DNA of 64,000 nucleotides from CBDDFQ01 sp965227035 (GCA_965227035.1 OZ245724.1:124001-188000), one strand, 5' to 3'. Positions 8,177 through 16,478 are shown, numbered from the stretch's first letter. Numbers and translations: made by a program. Notes: generated from the sequence alone by a model not told the origin.

Positions 8177-9132
8177 CCGATACGACCTCGTCCGAACCGA
8201 TCGCGATCGACGGCGACGAGGCGCTGATCGAGCGCTATCTCGAATATGCGCGCGTTCAAAAACGGTTGGCCGACCGGACGCTGGAGCTCTACAGCCTCGA
8301 TTTGAAAAAGCTGCACGCCAACGCGAAAACCGCAGGCGTGTCGCTCGTTCAAATCCAGACGGCGCATATCCGCCGTTGGGTCGCGCAGATGAACAGCGGC
8401 GGTCGCAGTGGGCGAGGCATCGCACTCATCCTGTCGGGGTGGCGCAGCTTCTTTCGCTGGCTGGGGCACGAGGGTCTAATCAAAACCAATCCGGTGCAGG
8501 ATGTGCGCTCGCCCAAATCGCCGAAGCCCTTGCCCAAGGCACTGAACGTCGACGAATCGATGAAGCTCGCCGACTTCCATGCCGAAGACGACGATCCATG
8601 GCTGGAAGCCCGGGACAGCGCGATTGTGGAACTGCTTTACGGTTGCGGTTTGCGGGTCGGAGAACTCGTCGGACTCGATGCAATTGCGAGCAGCAAGGCG
8701 CGCGGTTGGGCCGACCTCGACGGTGGAGAAATCCACGTTCTCGGCAAAGGCAGCAAGCGCCGAAGCGTCCCGATGGGCAAGACGGCGGTTGCTGCAGTCA
8801 AGGCATGGCTGCAGGTTCGCAACGACAAGCCGAACATCGACGCCGAGCCGGCGCTGTTCCTCGGTCAGAACGGCACGCGTCTGAGCGCCCAAGCCATCTG
8901 GCAGAGGCTGCGGCGTCGAAGCCTGAAAGCGGGGCTGGCGACCCCTGTTCATCCGCACATGCTGCGTCATTCCTTCGCGAGCCATGTGCTGCAATCGAGT
9001 TCCGATTTGCGCGCAGTGCAGGAATTGCTGGGCCACGCGAACATCACGACGACGCAGGTGTACACCCGGCTGGATTTCCAGCATCTCGCCAAGGTGTACG
9101 ACGCTGCGCATCCCCGGGCGCACAAGAAATAA
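8152..9132 (+). CDS. xerC: Tyrosine recombinase XerC
   Basis: This site-specific recombinase resolves chromosome dimers at dif together with XerD. It has 326 residues: an N-terminal SAM-like core-binding domain (about 25-115) and a C-terminal catalytic domain. Catalytic residues visible are Arg168 (CGLRVGEL), His269 and Arg272 (HMLRHSFASH), His295 (LLGHANITTTQ) and the nucleophile Tyr304 (VYTRLDF). The ATG at 8152 was chosen because the longer frame from 7855 lies inside the DUF484 gene. Position after dapF and DUF484 supports XerC rather than XerD. The N-terminus is a few residues longer than in E. coli XerC (298 residues), and about 20 extra residues lie after the first catalytic Arg. Confidence 0.95.
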   Translation: MASTSEIVTDTTSSEPIAIDGDEALIERYLEYARVQKRLADRTLELYSLDLKKLHANAKTAGVSLVQIQTAHIRRWVAQMNSGGRSGRGIALILSGWRSFFRWLGHEGLIKTNPVQDVRSPKSPKPLPKALNVDESMKLADFHAEDDDPWLEARDSAIVELLYGCGLRVGELVGLDAIASSKARGWADLDGGEIHVLGKGSKRRSVPMGKTAVAAVKAWLQVRNDKPNIDAEPALFLGQNGTRLSAQAIWQRLRRRSLKAGLATPVHPHMLRHSFASHVLQSSSDLRAVQELLGHANITTTQVYTRLDFQHLAKVYDAAHPRAHKK

Positions 9133-9171
9133 ACCGCTCCCGAACGTATCAACAACCTAGGTAAGACTCTC

Positions 9172-10353
9172 TTGAAATCGATTCGACTTTGCGAAGGCCG
9201 CGAACGCTCCCTGCAACGCAGACATCCCTGGGTGTTCGATTCCGCCATCGCATCAGGCGGCGGCGATCCAGGCGAAACGGTTCGCATCGAATCGGCGTCC
9301 GGTGGATTCCTCGGCTGGGCATCTTTCAGCCCGACATCGCGGATCCGGGCGCGAGTCTGGAGCTTCGACGAAAGCCAGCGAATCGACCCCGCATTCTTCA
9401 AGGCGTCGGTCGCGAAAGCGGTTTCGGCGCGCGCACTTTTCCAGATCGACAGCGATTCGATGCGGCTGGTGCATGGCGAGTCGGACGGCTTGCCGGGGCT
9501 GATCGTCGATCGCTATGGCGACACGCTGGTTGCGCAATTCATGTCGTGCGGCACCGAACGCTGGAAAGACACGATTGCCGACGCGCTGCTCGAAGTGACC
9601 GGCCTCTCGAAAATCTACGAACGATCCGACGCCAATTCACGCGCGCTCGAAGGCATGGACGAGAAAACCGGGTGGCTGCGAGGGGAAGGCCCGGTGGCGC
9701 TGAAATTGGAAGAAAACGGCTGGAAGCTCGGTCTCGACGTTGCCGAAGGCCACAAGACCGGGTTCTATCTGGATCAACGCGACAGTCGCAAAAAGTTCTC
9801 GGAATACGCGAAACGAATGGCTTTCAAGCGCGTCCTGAACTGCTATTGCTACACGGGGGGATTCACCGTCGCGGCGCTTGCCGGTGGCGCAGAACATGTC
9901 ACGTCGATCGATTCGTCCGGCCCGGCAATCGCCAAGGCGCGCGAAAACGTCGAGCTCAACGGATTCGCCCTCGACCGCACAAGCTTTCTCGACGCCGACG
10001 TGAATGCCTCGCTCCGGCAGTATCTGAAAGATGGCGCCACCTTCGACGCCATCGTGCTCGATCCGCCCAAGTTCGCACCTACTGCGGCGCACGCCGACCG
10101 GGCATCGCGGGCGTACAAGGACATCAATCGCCTTGCGCTGATGCTGCTGGAGCCGGGTGGCGTGCTGTTCACATATTCCTGCTCGGGCGGCATCAGCGCC
10201 GATCTGTTCCACAAAATCGTCGCATCGGCCGGGCTGGATGCGAATGTGGACGGGTTCATCACAGAACGCATGGGCGGCGCGCCCGATCACCCGATGACGA
10301 TCAACTTTCCGGAAGGTGAGTACTTGAAGGGTTTGGTGGTCGTCAAGCGATAG
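9172..10353 (+). CDS. rlmI: 23S rRNA m5C methyltransferase RlmI-like
   Basis: This is a class I SAM-dependent methyltransferase of the RlmI/YccW family, which modifies C1962 of 23S rRNA in E. coli. It has 393 residues against 396 in E. coli. It begins with a PUA-like RNA-binding domain (RSLQRRHPWVFDSAI). Methyltransferase motifs follow: LNCYCYTGGFTVAAL (SAM binding), VLDPPKFAP (motif IV) and FTYSCSGG, with a catalytic Cys in the last. The start is a TTG at 9172 with AGGTAAG 7-13 bases upstream; no in-frame ATG gives the conserved N-terminus. It stands alone, 39 bases after xerC. Confidence 0.88.
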   Translation: MKSIRLCEGRERSLQRRHPWVFDSAIASGGGDPGETVRIESASGGFLGWASFSPTSRIRARVWSFDESQRIDPAFFKASVAKAVSARALFQIDSDSMRLVHGESDGLPGLIVDRYGDTLVAQFMSCGTERWKDTIADALLEVTGLSKIYERSDANSRALEGMDEKTGWLRGEGPVALKLEENGWKLGLDVAEGHKTGFYLDQRDSRKKFSEYAKRMAFKRVLNCYCYTGGFTVAALAGGAEHVTSIDSSGPAIAKARENVELNGFALDRTSFLDADVNASLRQYLKDGATFDAIVLDPPKFAPTAAHADRASRAYKDINRLALMLLEPGGVLFTYSCSGGISADLFHKIVASAGLDANVDGFITERMGGAPDHPMTINFPEGEYLKGLVVVKR

Positions 10354-10448
10354 CAATCTGGCCTCGGAGCGGGCCGATAAACGTCCGCCGAACGGGGATT
10401 GAATTGGCCGCTACACTGCCCAACCTGCATAGCTTTGGGTCTGCCAAC

Positions 10449-11516
10449 ATGAGTCTTATCCCCGTCACCATCCTTACCGGCTTTCTGGGCTCGGGCAAAA
10501 CCACCCTGCTCAAGCGCATCCTGAGCGAAGCGCACGGCCAGAAAATCGCGATCATCGAGAACGAATTCGGTGAAGAAAACATCGACACCGACATTCTCGT
10601 GACCGAGACCAAAGAGCAAATCATCCAGATGAGCAACGGTTGCATCTGCTGCACTATCCGTGAAGATCTGCGCGCCACGCTGACGCTTCTCGCGGCGAAA
10701 AAGCGCAAGGGCATGCTCGATTTCGATCGCGTCGTCATCGAAACGACCGGTCTGGCCGATCCCGGCCCAGTCGCGCAAACCTTCTTCATGGACGACGAAA
10801 TCGCCGAAAGCTTTCTGCTCGACTCGATCCTGACCCTCGTCGACGCGAAACACGCGGCCCAGCAGTTGAACGATCGCCAGGAAGCGCGCCGTCAGATCGG
10901 TTTCGCCGACCAGATCTTCATCAGCAAGACCGATCTGGTCTCGAAAGAAGAAACCGACGCCCTGATTCATCGTCTGAAGCACATGAACCCGCGCGCTCCG
11001 CAAAAAGCGGTCCATTTCGGTGAAGTCAAGCTCGACGAAGTGTTCGATCTGCGCGGCTTCAACCTGAACGCAAAGCTCGATATCGATCCCGACTTCCTGA
11101 AGGAAGAAGATCATTCCGGCCACGACCACTCGCATGATCACCATGACCATGAGCATGGCGAGAACTGCGACCATCCTTCCCATGGGCACGAAGGTCACGG
11201 CCATCACCATCACACCGACGACGACGTCAAGAGCTTCGTTTTCCGTGCCGATCGTCCGTTCGATCCGGCCAAGCTGGAAGACTTCCTGGGCGCAATCGTC
11301 AACATTTACGGCCCGCGCATGCTTCGCTACAAAGGCGTCCTCAATATGAAGGGCACCGATAAAAAGGTGATCTTCCAGGGCGTGCACCAACTCATGGGCA
11401 GCGATCTCGGCCCGGCATGGGAAGCGGGCGAAAAGCGAAACAGCCGCATGGTTTTCATCGGCATCGAATTGCCGAGCGAAATCTTCGTTCAGGGTCTCGA
11501 GCAATGCCTCGTCTGA
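10449..11516 (+). CDS. CobW/COG0523-family GTPase, putative zinc chaperone
   Basis: This is a 355-residue G3E GTPase. The P-loop GFLGSGKT is at residues 11-18 and the family metal motif CICC at 65-68. A very histidine-rich stretch lies at about residues 222-258 (clusters such as HDHSHDHHDHEH and HGHHHH), followed by the CobW C-terminal domain. Such proteins insert or buffer metals, usually zinc. I chose the ATG at 10449 (MSLIPVTILTG) over the upstream frame start. It sits directly upstream of dksA; COG0523 genes and Cys-poor DksA paralogues are known to be linked in zinc limitation. I could not see a clear Zur site upstream. CobW in cobalamin synthesis is less likely, because no cob genes are nearby. 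Confidence 0.85.
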   Translation: MSLIPVTILTGFLGSGKTTLLKRILSEAHGQKIAIIENEFGEENIDTDILVTETKEQIIQMSNGCICCTIREDLRATLTLLAAKKRKGMLDFDRVVIETTGLADPGPVAQTFFMDDEIAESFLLDSILTLVDAKHAAQQLNDRQEARRQIGFADQIFISKTDLVSKEETDALIHRLKHMNPRAPQKAVHFGEVKLDEVFDLRGFNLNAKLDIDPDFLKEEDHSGHDHSHDHHDHEHGENCDHPSHGHEGHGHHHHTDDDVKSFVFRADRPFDPAKLEDFLGAIVNIYGPRMLRYKGVLNMKGTDKKVIFQGVHQLMGSDLGPAWEAGEKRNSRMVFIGIELPSEIFVQGLEQCLV

Positions 11517-11563
11517 TCCCGAAGCAGCAAAACTAGTCTTTGAGCGAACACCTTGTCTCAAAT

Positions 11564-11582
11564 CTGCAACGAAAGATTGCAG
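11564..11582 (+). other. Small hairpin between the CobW gene and dksA
   Basis: CTGCAA at 11564-11569 pairs perfectly with TTGCAG at 11577-11582 across a 7-base loop. There is no T run, so it is not a standard terminator. The right arm could double as a -35 region for dksA (TTGCAG, 15 bases before TACAAT). Confidence 0.3.
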
Positions 11583-11595
11583 AAGCGAGCAAACC

Positions 11596-11603
11596 TATAC
11601 AAT
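11596..11603 (+). promoter_or_regulatory. Possible -10 region for dksA
   Basis: TATACAAT is a good extended match to a sigma-70 -10 element. The nearest -35-like hexamer, TTGCAG at 11577-11582, is only 15 bases away. It would give a long leader of about 145 bases, containing a second hairpin (GCGAGC at 11708-11713 with GCTCGC at 11723-11728) shortly before the ribosome site. Confidence 0.35.
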
Positions 11604-11753
11604 CGCGCGCCGACACGAGTCAGCAGCCAGCCCTCGAAGGTCAACAATAGGGGTATAAATCCGGAGGTCAAAGACCACAGACCATCGGATACAAGGTGAA
11701 GGTAAGCGCGAGCGAATTTTTTGCTCGCCTGCCCGCTTCGCGAGGAGTTAGAA

Positions 11754-12701
11754 GTGACAGCCAAGACCAGCAAACCGACGGCCAGCAAAGCTAAAGCCGT
11801 TGCGGCGCCAGCAAAAAAGACGGCGGCCAAGACGGCCGTCGCCGCCAAGAAGCCGCCCGTAAAGGCGGCTGCAAAGGCTGCGCCTAAAGCTTCGGCCAAG
11901 GCTGCTCCTGCACCTGTTGCGAAAAAACAGGTCACCCCTCCAGCCGCCGCTAAACCGGTTGCTGCCCCTGCCAAGAACCCCCCTCAGACGCCCGTGCCCA
12001 CTAAAGCTGCCTCCCCCAAAACCGCGGTCAAGACCGCTGTATCATCGGCACCCGTTGTCGCCCCTGCCAAGCCGGTAATTGCTCCCGTAGTAGCCGCCCC
12101 CGCGGTAAAAGCCGGCAGGACCACGCGACTGTCCCAAATTACGGTGCCCTCGATGGCGCCGGCGGTTGCATCGACAGCCGCGAAAGCAAGCTTTACTCAC
12201 TCAATGCCCTCTTCAGCACTCGTTCCCCCGCCTTTCGCACCGCTCAAGAAAGACCCGAAACTGGTCAACAACTGGAAGACGAAGTCCGCCGCCGAATTGA
12301 CCGACGACGAAGTTCTGGCCATGCCGGAATCCGAATACATGAGCGACAAGCAAATGGCGTTTTTCCGCCTGAAGCTGTCGGTTCTCAAGCAGGACATCCT
12401 GAACAGCGCCGGCGAAACCACCGAACATTTGCGTGAAGACACCGTGATCGTTCCCGATCCGGCCGATCGCGCGACCATCGAAGAAGAGCACGCGCTCGAG
12501 CTGCGTACCCGAGATCGCGAACGCAAGCTGCTCAAGAAAATCGAGCAGTCGATCCAGCGTATCGACGCAGGCGACTATGGCTACTGCGACGAAACCGGCG
12601 AGCCGATCGGCGTCGGCCGTTTGCTGGCACGCCCGACCGCGACGCTGTCGCTCGAAGCGCAACAGCGCCGCGAGTTGAAGCAAAAGATGTTCGGCGATTG
12701 A
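11754..12701 (+). CDS. dksA: RNA polymerase-binding regulator DksA with long Ala/Lys/Pro-rich N-terminal tail
   Basis: DksA binds the RNA polymerase secondary channel and, with ppGpp, reprogrammes transcription. This version has 315 residues against 151 in E. coli. Residues 1 to about 165 are a low-complexity Ala/Lys/Pro/Val tail resembling histone H1-type proteins. The DksA core starts near PKLVNNWKTKSAAELTDDE, with coiled-coil segments and the C-terminal helix ending in KQKMFGD. Of the four zinc cysteines only Cys278 remains (GYCDETGEPIG); the other positions are Thr281, Ser299 and Ala302. Such CDETGEP-type DksA forms are common in proteobacteria. The GTG at 11754 is preceded by GAGGAG at 11742-11747, which decides the start. 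It is linked to the CobW-family gene upstream and the STAS gene downstream. Confidence 0.9.
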   Translation: MTAKTSKPTASKAKAVAAPAKKTAAKTAVAAKKPPVKAAAKAAPKASAKAAPAPVAKKQVTPPAAAKPVAAPAKNPPQTPVPTKAASPKTAVKTAVSSAPVVAPAKPVIAPVVAAPAVKAGRTTRLSQITVPSMAPAVASTAAKASFTHSMPSSALVPPPFAPLKKDPKLVNNWKTKSAAELTDDEVLAMPESEYMSDKQMAFFRLKLSVLKQDILNSAGETTEHLREDTVIVPDPADRATIEEEHALELRTRDRERKLLKKIEQSIQRIDAGDYGYCDETGEPIGVGRLLARPTATLSLEAQQRRELKQKMFGD

Positions 12702-12752
12702 TCGTCCAACTTCTTCAGACTTGCCGATTCTCCAAACGACTGACTGATACAC

Positions 12753-14447
12753 ATGGCCAAAGACGACAACGGTGGTTTGCTGTCGAAGGTGGTGAGGTTC
12801 GTCCGTAATCCGACCACGAACTGGGCGGATCTGGATCAGCAGGACGGCGATCGCGACAGCTCCTACAGCAAGCAGATGCTGAAAGAGATGATCGAGCGCA
12901 AGCGCCGCAACGATTTCGTTCGCAAACGCGAATTCGACATGCTTCGCAAGATGCGTCGCCGCGAAGTTATGGTGGGACAGGATCCCGGCGCACGGCCTTC
13001 CTTCTTCCAGAGCAGCATGGCATCCAAACCGGATGGCCGCGCGATGACGCTCAAGAAGATCGACGAGATCGAAGAACAGATGTCGATGCAATGGTGGAAA
13101 ACCAAGCACGGCGAATCGAGCAGTCAGAACAGCGATTTCCAGGCTGGCGCAGACGACGCGAACAGCAGCGGCGCCGGCCCTGTTTCTACGCAGCAGCCGC
13201 CGCGTGTTCAAAAGGGATTCGAAGCGACTGAGCCGGCATCGCTCGAAATGCTCAAAAAGATCGACGCGACCATGTCGACGCCCGGATTCGCCGCGCAGGA
13301 AGCGATCGCCAGCGATTTCGTGCCCTCCGATGCTGGGCAAGCCGAGGAGGTCGAACACGACCCCGAACTGGAAGAAGCCGCGATTCGATTTGCGAACGGC
13401 GATCACGTTGCGGCGGAATCGAGCTTGCTCGAAGCCACCGGTCAGGGCGGCTCGCGCAATCTGCACGTGGAAACCTGGCTCACGCTGCTCGACCTGTATC
13501 GCGCGACCGGTCAGGACGAAAAGTTCGAGCAGACCGCCGGCGATTTCTCGAACAAATTCGGACGCGCAGCGCCGGTCTGGAAGCGTGAAGCCGATGTGGT
13601 GACCTCTGCATCGCCGCTGCAATCGAACACGCCCAAGCGCGAAGTGAAGGCGGGCGCCGCCGATTGGATCGCGCCCGAGGTTCTTTCGCTCAGCGCGGTC
13701 AACGATCTCGAATCGACCCTCAATCGCGCCGCGCTTCCGTGGAAGATCGACTGGAACGATCTGCGTTCGATGGACGAAGACGGCGCCGAAGAATTGACCC
13801 AGATTTTTGGCGGATGGGCATCGCGCCCGGTTCGCGTGCTGTTCGTCGGTGGCGACAATCTGCTCGCTATCGTCAAGGGCCTCACCACACCGCCCGACAA
13901 GTCGGTGGCGCAAGTCTGGTGGCGTCTGCGGATGGCTGTGTTGCGCGTGCTCAACTACGCCGACGAGTTCGAACTCGTCGCGTTGAACTACTGCGTTACC
14001 TACGAAGTATCTCCGCCGTCGTGGGACGGCCCGCTTTGCGATTGTCGCAACGTGGAAGGCGACGAAGTCGAGAGCGAATCGCTGCTGATGGTGGGCGAGG
14101 TTTTCCGGAATTCGCTCCAGGATTCCAGCCAATTTCCAAACACCACGTCCAATCCGCAGTTGACGCAGATCGCAACTGTCGAACTCGCAGGTCAGATCGT
14201 CGGCGATGCATCTATCGCGCTCTCGACGTTGAGCGAAAAGCTGGGCGAGTCCGATGTGATGGTGATTTCATGCGCCAATCTCCAGCGCGTGGACTTCTCT
14301 GCAGCAGGCACTTTGCTGAACTGGGTGGCGGCTCGTCACGCCGAGGGACGCAAGGTCAGGTTCGACAACGTCAACCGCCTCATTGCAGCGTTCTTGAACG
14401 TCATCGGCATCAACGAATTCGCCAAAGTGTCGATTCGGCCGGACTGA
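12753..14447 (+). CDS. STAS-domain protein of unknown function
   Basis: This is a 564-residue soluble protein with no signal peptide or membrane segment. Residues about 40-75 form a very basic helical stretch (MIERKRRNDFVRKREFDML). Residues about 205-275 look like a TPR-type repeat pair (EEAAIRFANGDHVAAESSLL and WLTLLDLYRATGQDEKFEQ), similar in style to FimV C-terminal repeats. Residues about 325-375 resemble a first degenerate STAS fold. The C-terminal 80 residues are a clear STAS domain (VMVISCANLQRVDFSAAGTL), where the Ser after DF is the position phosphorylated in anti-sigma-factor antagonists. No partner kinase is nearby. It starts 51 bases after dksA, with which it is probably co-transcribed. 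Confidence 0.75.
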   Translation: MAKDDNGGLLSKVVRFVRNPTTNWADLDQQDGDRDSSYSKQMLKEMIERKRRNDFVRKREFDMLRKMRRREVMVGQDPGARPSFFQSSMASKPDGRAMTLKKIDEIEEQMSMQWWKTKHGESSSQNSDFQAGADDANSSGAGPVSTQQPPRVQKGFEATEPASLEMLKKIDATMSTPGFAAQEAIASDFVPSDAGQAEEVEHDPELEEAAIRFANGDHVAAESSLLEATGQGGSRNLHVETWLTLLDLYRATGQDEKFEQTAGDFSNKFGRAAPVWKREADVVTSASPLQSNTPKREVKAGAADWIAPEVLSLSAVNDLESTLNRAALPWKIDWNDLRSMDEDGAEELTQIFGGWASRPVRVLFVGGDNLLAIVKGLTTPPDKSVAQVWWRLRMAVLRVLNYADEFELVALNYCVTYEVSPPSWDGPLCDCRNVEGDEVESESLLMVGEVFRNSLQDSSQFPNTTSNPQLTQIATVELAGQIVGDASIALSTLSEKLGESDVMVISCANLQRVDFSAAGTLLNWVAARHAEGRKVRFDNVNRLIAAFLNVIGINEFAKVSIRPD

Positions 14448-14628
14448 TTTCACACATTCTTCGCGAGTTACACTTCTGCGCGCTTTCGTGCGCGAATCGA
14501 CGTATCTTCATGCGTCACTTTCACAGCTTCCTGTAAGTACTTAATTTAGAAGGATTTTTCACGCTGTTTCAGTTTGGAAAACGCCGCTAAGTCTTTGATT
14601 TCATTGAAAAAACCAGCAACTACCCCTG

Positions 14629-14656
14629 TTGCACCAAATCGGTTTCCTGCTACAGT
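14629..14656 (+). promoter_or_regulatory. Promoter of the dcw cluster (Pmra)
   Basis: TTGCAC at 14629-14634 and TACAGT at 14651-14656 are separated by 16 bases, a reasonable sigma-70 promoter. Initiation would fall near 14663, inside the MraZ-type repeats and about 75 bases before mraZ. The region from 14448 to 14628 shows no gene and no other clear signal. Confidence 0.55.
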
Positions 14657-14688
14657 GCAAAAAAGTGCAATTAAGTGGTGAAAAGTGC
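14653..14688 (+). promoter_or_regulatory. MraZ operator: four AAGTG-type repeats with 10-bp period
   Basis: CAGTGC, AAGTGC, AAGTGG and AAGTGC start at 14653, 14663, 14673 and 14683, exactly 10 bp apart, so all lie on one face of the helix. MraZ is known to bind arrays of short direct repeats upstream of its own gene: TGGG-type repeats with 10-bp spacing in E. coli and AAAGTG-type repeats in mollicutes. The repeats overlap the predicted -10 and start point of the mra promoter, consistent with autorepression. Confidence 0.7.
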
Positions 14689-14736
14689 CTCTGCTTTTCC
14701 ATTTAACGGCAATTCGCATAGCGAGGGTGTGCTGCC

Positions 14737-15165
14737 GTGTTCCAAGGTGCTTCGTCTCTGAGTCTAGATGCCAAGGGTCGGCTGTCCGTCCCTACAAGGC
14801 ATCGTGACGTCCTGAGCGCGACAGCCGGCAGCCAGGTCACCATCACCAAGCATCCGCATGGGTGCCTCATGATTTTTCCTCGTCCCGAATGGGAAAAATT
14901 CAGCGATCGAATCGCCGCGTTGCCGATGTCGGCGCAGTGGTGGAAGCGGATTTTTCTGGGCAATGCGATGGATGTCGACATGGATGCGACCGGCCGCATC
15001 CTGGTGTCGCCCGAACTGCGGGCCGGGGCGGGCATCACGCGCGACACCATGCTGCTCGGCATGGGCAATCACTTCGAGTTGTGGGACAAGGCAACCTACG
15101 ACGATCAGGAAGCGAAGGCGATGGAGGGCGACATGCCCGACGTCTTCAAGGACTTCTCTTTCTGA
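14737..15165 (+). CDS. mraZ: Transcriptional regulator MraZ
   Basis: This 142-residue AbrB-fold DNA-binding protein is the first gene of the dcw cluster. It contains the two tandem DxxxR motifs of the family: DAKGRLSVP near residue 11 and DATGRILVSP near residue 85. It forms ring-shaped oligomers that bind repeat arrays at its own promoter and repress the cluster. The start is a GTG at 14737 with GAGG ten bases upstream; the protein then begins MFQGASSLSLD, the normal family N-terminus. The 10-bp-spaced repeats upstream are its likely operator. Confidence 0.95.
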   Translation: MFQGASSLSLDAKGRLSVPTRHRDVLSATAGSQVTITKHPHGCLMIFPRPEWEKFSDRIAALPMSAQWWKRIFLGNAMDVDMDATGRILVSPELRAGAGITRDTMLLGMGNHFELWDKATYDDQEAKAMEGDMPDVFKDFSF

Positions 15166-15174
15166 AAGAAGACG

Positions 15175-16134
15175 GTGGAAAATTCATGGAAACACACCAC
15201 CGTCTTATTGAGCGAAGCAGTCGAAGCCCTCAATCTGGACGGAACCGGTTTTATGCCGGACACACCCCCGAGAAATCGGTCGACTTATGTCGACGCGACT
15301 TTCGGCAGGGGCGGGCACTCCCGACTCATTCTTTCGAAACTGGCGCCCGAGGGGCGCCTCATTGCATTCGACAAGGATCCGGAAGCGGTAGCGGAAGCCA
15401 ACTCGATCGGCGACGACCGTCTCTCGATCCGTCACGAGTCTTTCGCAGGCCTGTCGGATATCGAAGGCGGCAGCGTTGCAGGTCTGCTGATGGATCTGGG
15501 CGTGAGTTCACCCCAGATCGACAACCCCACCCGTGGATTCAGCTTTCGTTTCGACGGGCCGCTGGATATGCGCATGGACACGACGCGCGGCGAGAGCGTG
15601 GCCGAATGGCTCGCGACTGCAGAACAACAACAGATAGCGGAGGTCATTCGTGAATATGGCGAAGAACGGTTTGCTGTTCAGATTTCAAAGGCGATTGTTG
15701 CTCGCCGACAAGAACGGGGCGCAATTTCAACCACCACCGAGCTGGCCGAGCTCGTGGCTGGTACGGTCAAAACCCGCGAGCAGGGCCAGAACCCTGCAAC
15801 GCGCACATTTCAGGCTCTTCGGATTTTCATCAACGCCGAGCTTGAAGAGCTGCAACAAGCGCTAGAGGCCAGCCTGCATGTGCTCCAACCTGGCGGACGT
15901 CTTGTCGTGATCAGCTTCCATTCGCTGGAAGACCGGATCGTCAAGCAGTTCATCGCGAAACATTCGCGAGAGGAAGTCGACCGTCGTCAGCCCGACTGGA
16001 TGCTCTCGACGCCGCCCGCGTTCAAGCTCAAATCGATTGCGCGCATCAAGCCGCTCTCTACCGAAATCGAAGCCAACCCGCGCTCGCGAAGCGCGGTGAT
16101 GCGCGTCGCTGAGCGCACCGGAGTCGCTCTGTGA
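15175..16134 (+). CDS. rsmH: 16S rRNA m4C1402 methyltransferase RsmH
   Basis: RsmH (MraW) N4-methylates C1402 in the decoding centre of 16S rRNA. It has 319 residues, close to the E. coli 313. Visible signatures are the N-terminal HTTVLLSEAVEAL, the SAM-binding VDATFGRGGHSRLIL, LLMDLGVSSPQID and the C-terminal VVISFHSLEDRIVK. The start is GTG at 15175, preceded by GAAAGAAG. An insertion after VEALNL (about residues 20-35) is a little longer than in E. coli. It lies 9 bases after mraZ and overlaps ftsL in GTGA. Confidence 0.96.
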   Translation: MENSWKHTTVLLSEAVEALNLDGTGFMPDTPPRNRSTYVDATFGRGGHSRLILSKLAPEGRLIAFDKDPEAVAEANSIGDDRLSIRHESFAGLSDIEGGSVAGLLMDLGVSSPQIDNPTRGFSFRFDGPLDMRMDTTRGESVAEWLATAEQQQIAEVIREYGEERFAVQISKAIVARRQERGAISTTTELAELVAGTVKTREQGQNPATRTFQALRIFINAELEELQQALEASLHVLQPGGRLVVISFHSLEDRIVKQFIAKHSREEVDRRQPDWMLSTPPAFKLKSIARIKPLSTEIEANPRSRSAVMRVAERTGVAL

Positions 16135-16478
16135 CCCGTCTCAACATCGTCCTGTTGATTGCCGTTCTGGCGAGCGCACTTTATTTGGTGCACACCCAGT
16201 ACGAATCGCGCCGCCTCTTCGTGGAAGTGGACAAGGCGATAGCGCAGGCGCGTCGCATCGAATCGGACAACGAACTCCTGCAAGTTGAAAAGCGCGAGCA
16301 GGCGACACCTTTGCGTGTCGACAAACTCGCGCGCGAACAGTTGAAGATGAGGCCAGCCACGCCTGCGATCACGCAGTACGTGACCTACAACGCGGCGGCT
16401 GTGGCTGCAGCCCCGTCGTCGACTCCCGGCAGTTCGGTTACCGCTCCTGCCGCAGCGACATCCGGAGCGAAGCAATGA
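16131..16478 (+). CDS. ftsL: Cell division protein FtsL
   Basis: This is a 115-residue bitopic inner-membrane protein: a short N-terminus, a membrane segment (VLLIAVLASALYLVHTQ, about residues 6-22) and a periplasmic coiled coil (residues 25-75) that joins FtsB and FtsQ in the divisome. The last 25 residues are Ala/Ser/Pro-rich and probably disordered. It is identified by size, topology and position between rsmH and ftsI, since FtsL sequences are poorly conserved. The GTG start overlaps the rsmH stop (GTGA) and its own stop overlaps ftsI (ATGA), so translation is coupled. Confidence 0.92.
   Translation: MTRLNIVLLIAVLASALYLVHTQYESRRLFVEVDKAIAQARRIESDNELLQVEKREQATPLRVDKLAREQLKMRPATPAITQYVTYNAAAVAAAPSSTPGSSVTAPAAATSGAKQ

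Noticed and set aside
12213..14132. Antisense 639-codon open frame opposite dksA and the STAS gene
   Set aside because: Shadow of strongly codon-biased genes; no ribosome site, no family resemblance, and it covers the well-supported 3' end of dksA.
14702..14716. 15-mer TTTAACGGCAATTCG, also present at 4923-4937
   Set aside because: A few identical 15-mers are expected by chance in 64 kb; one copy is before mraZ and the other upstream of a lipoprotein gene, with no shared context.
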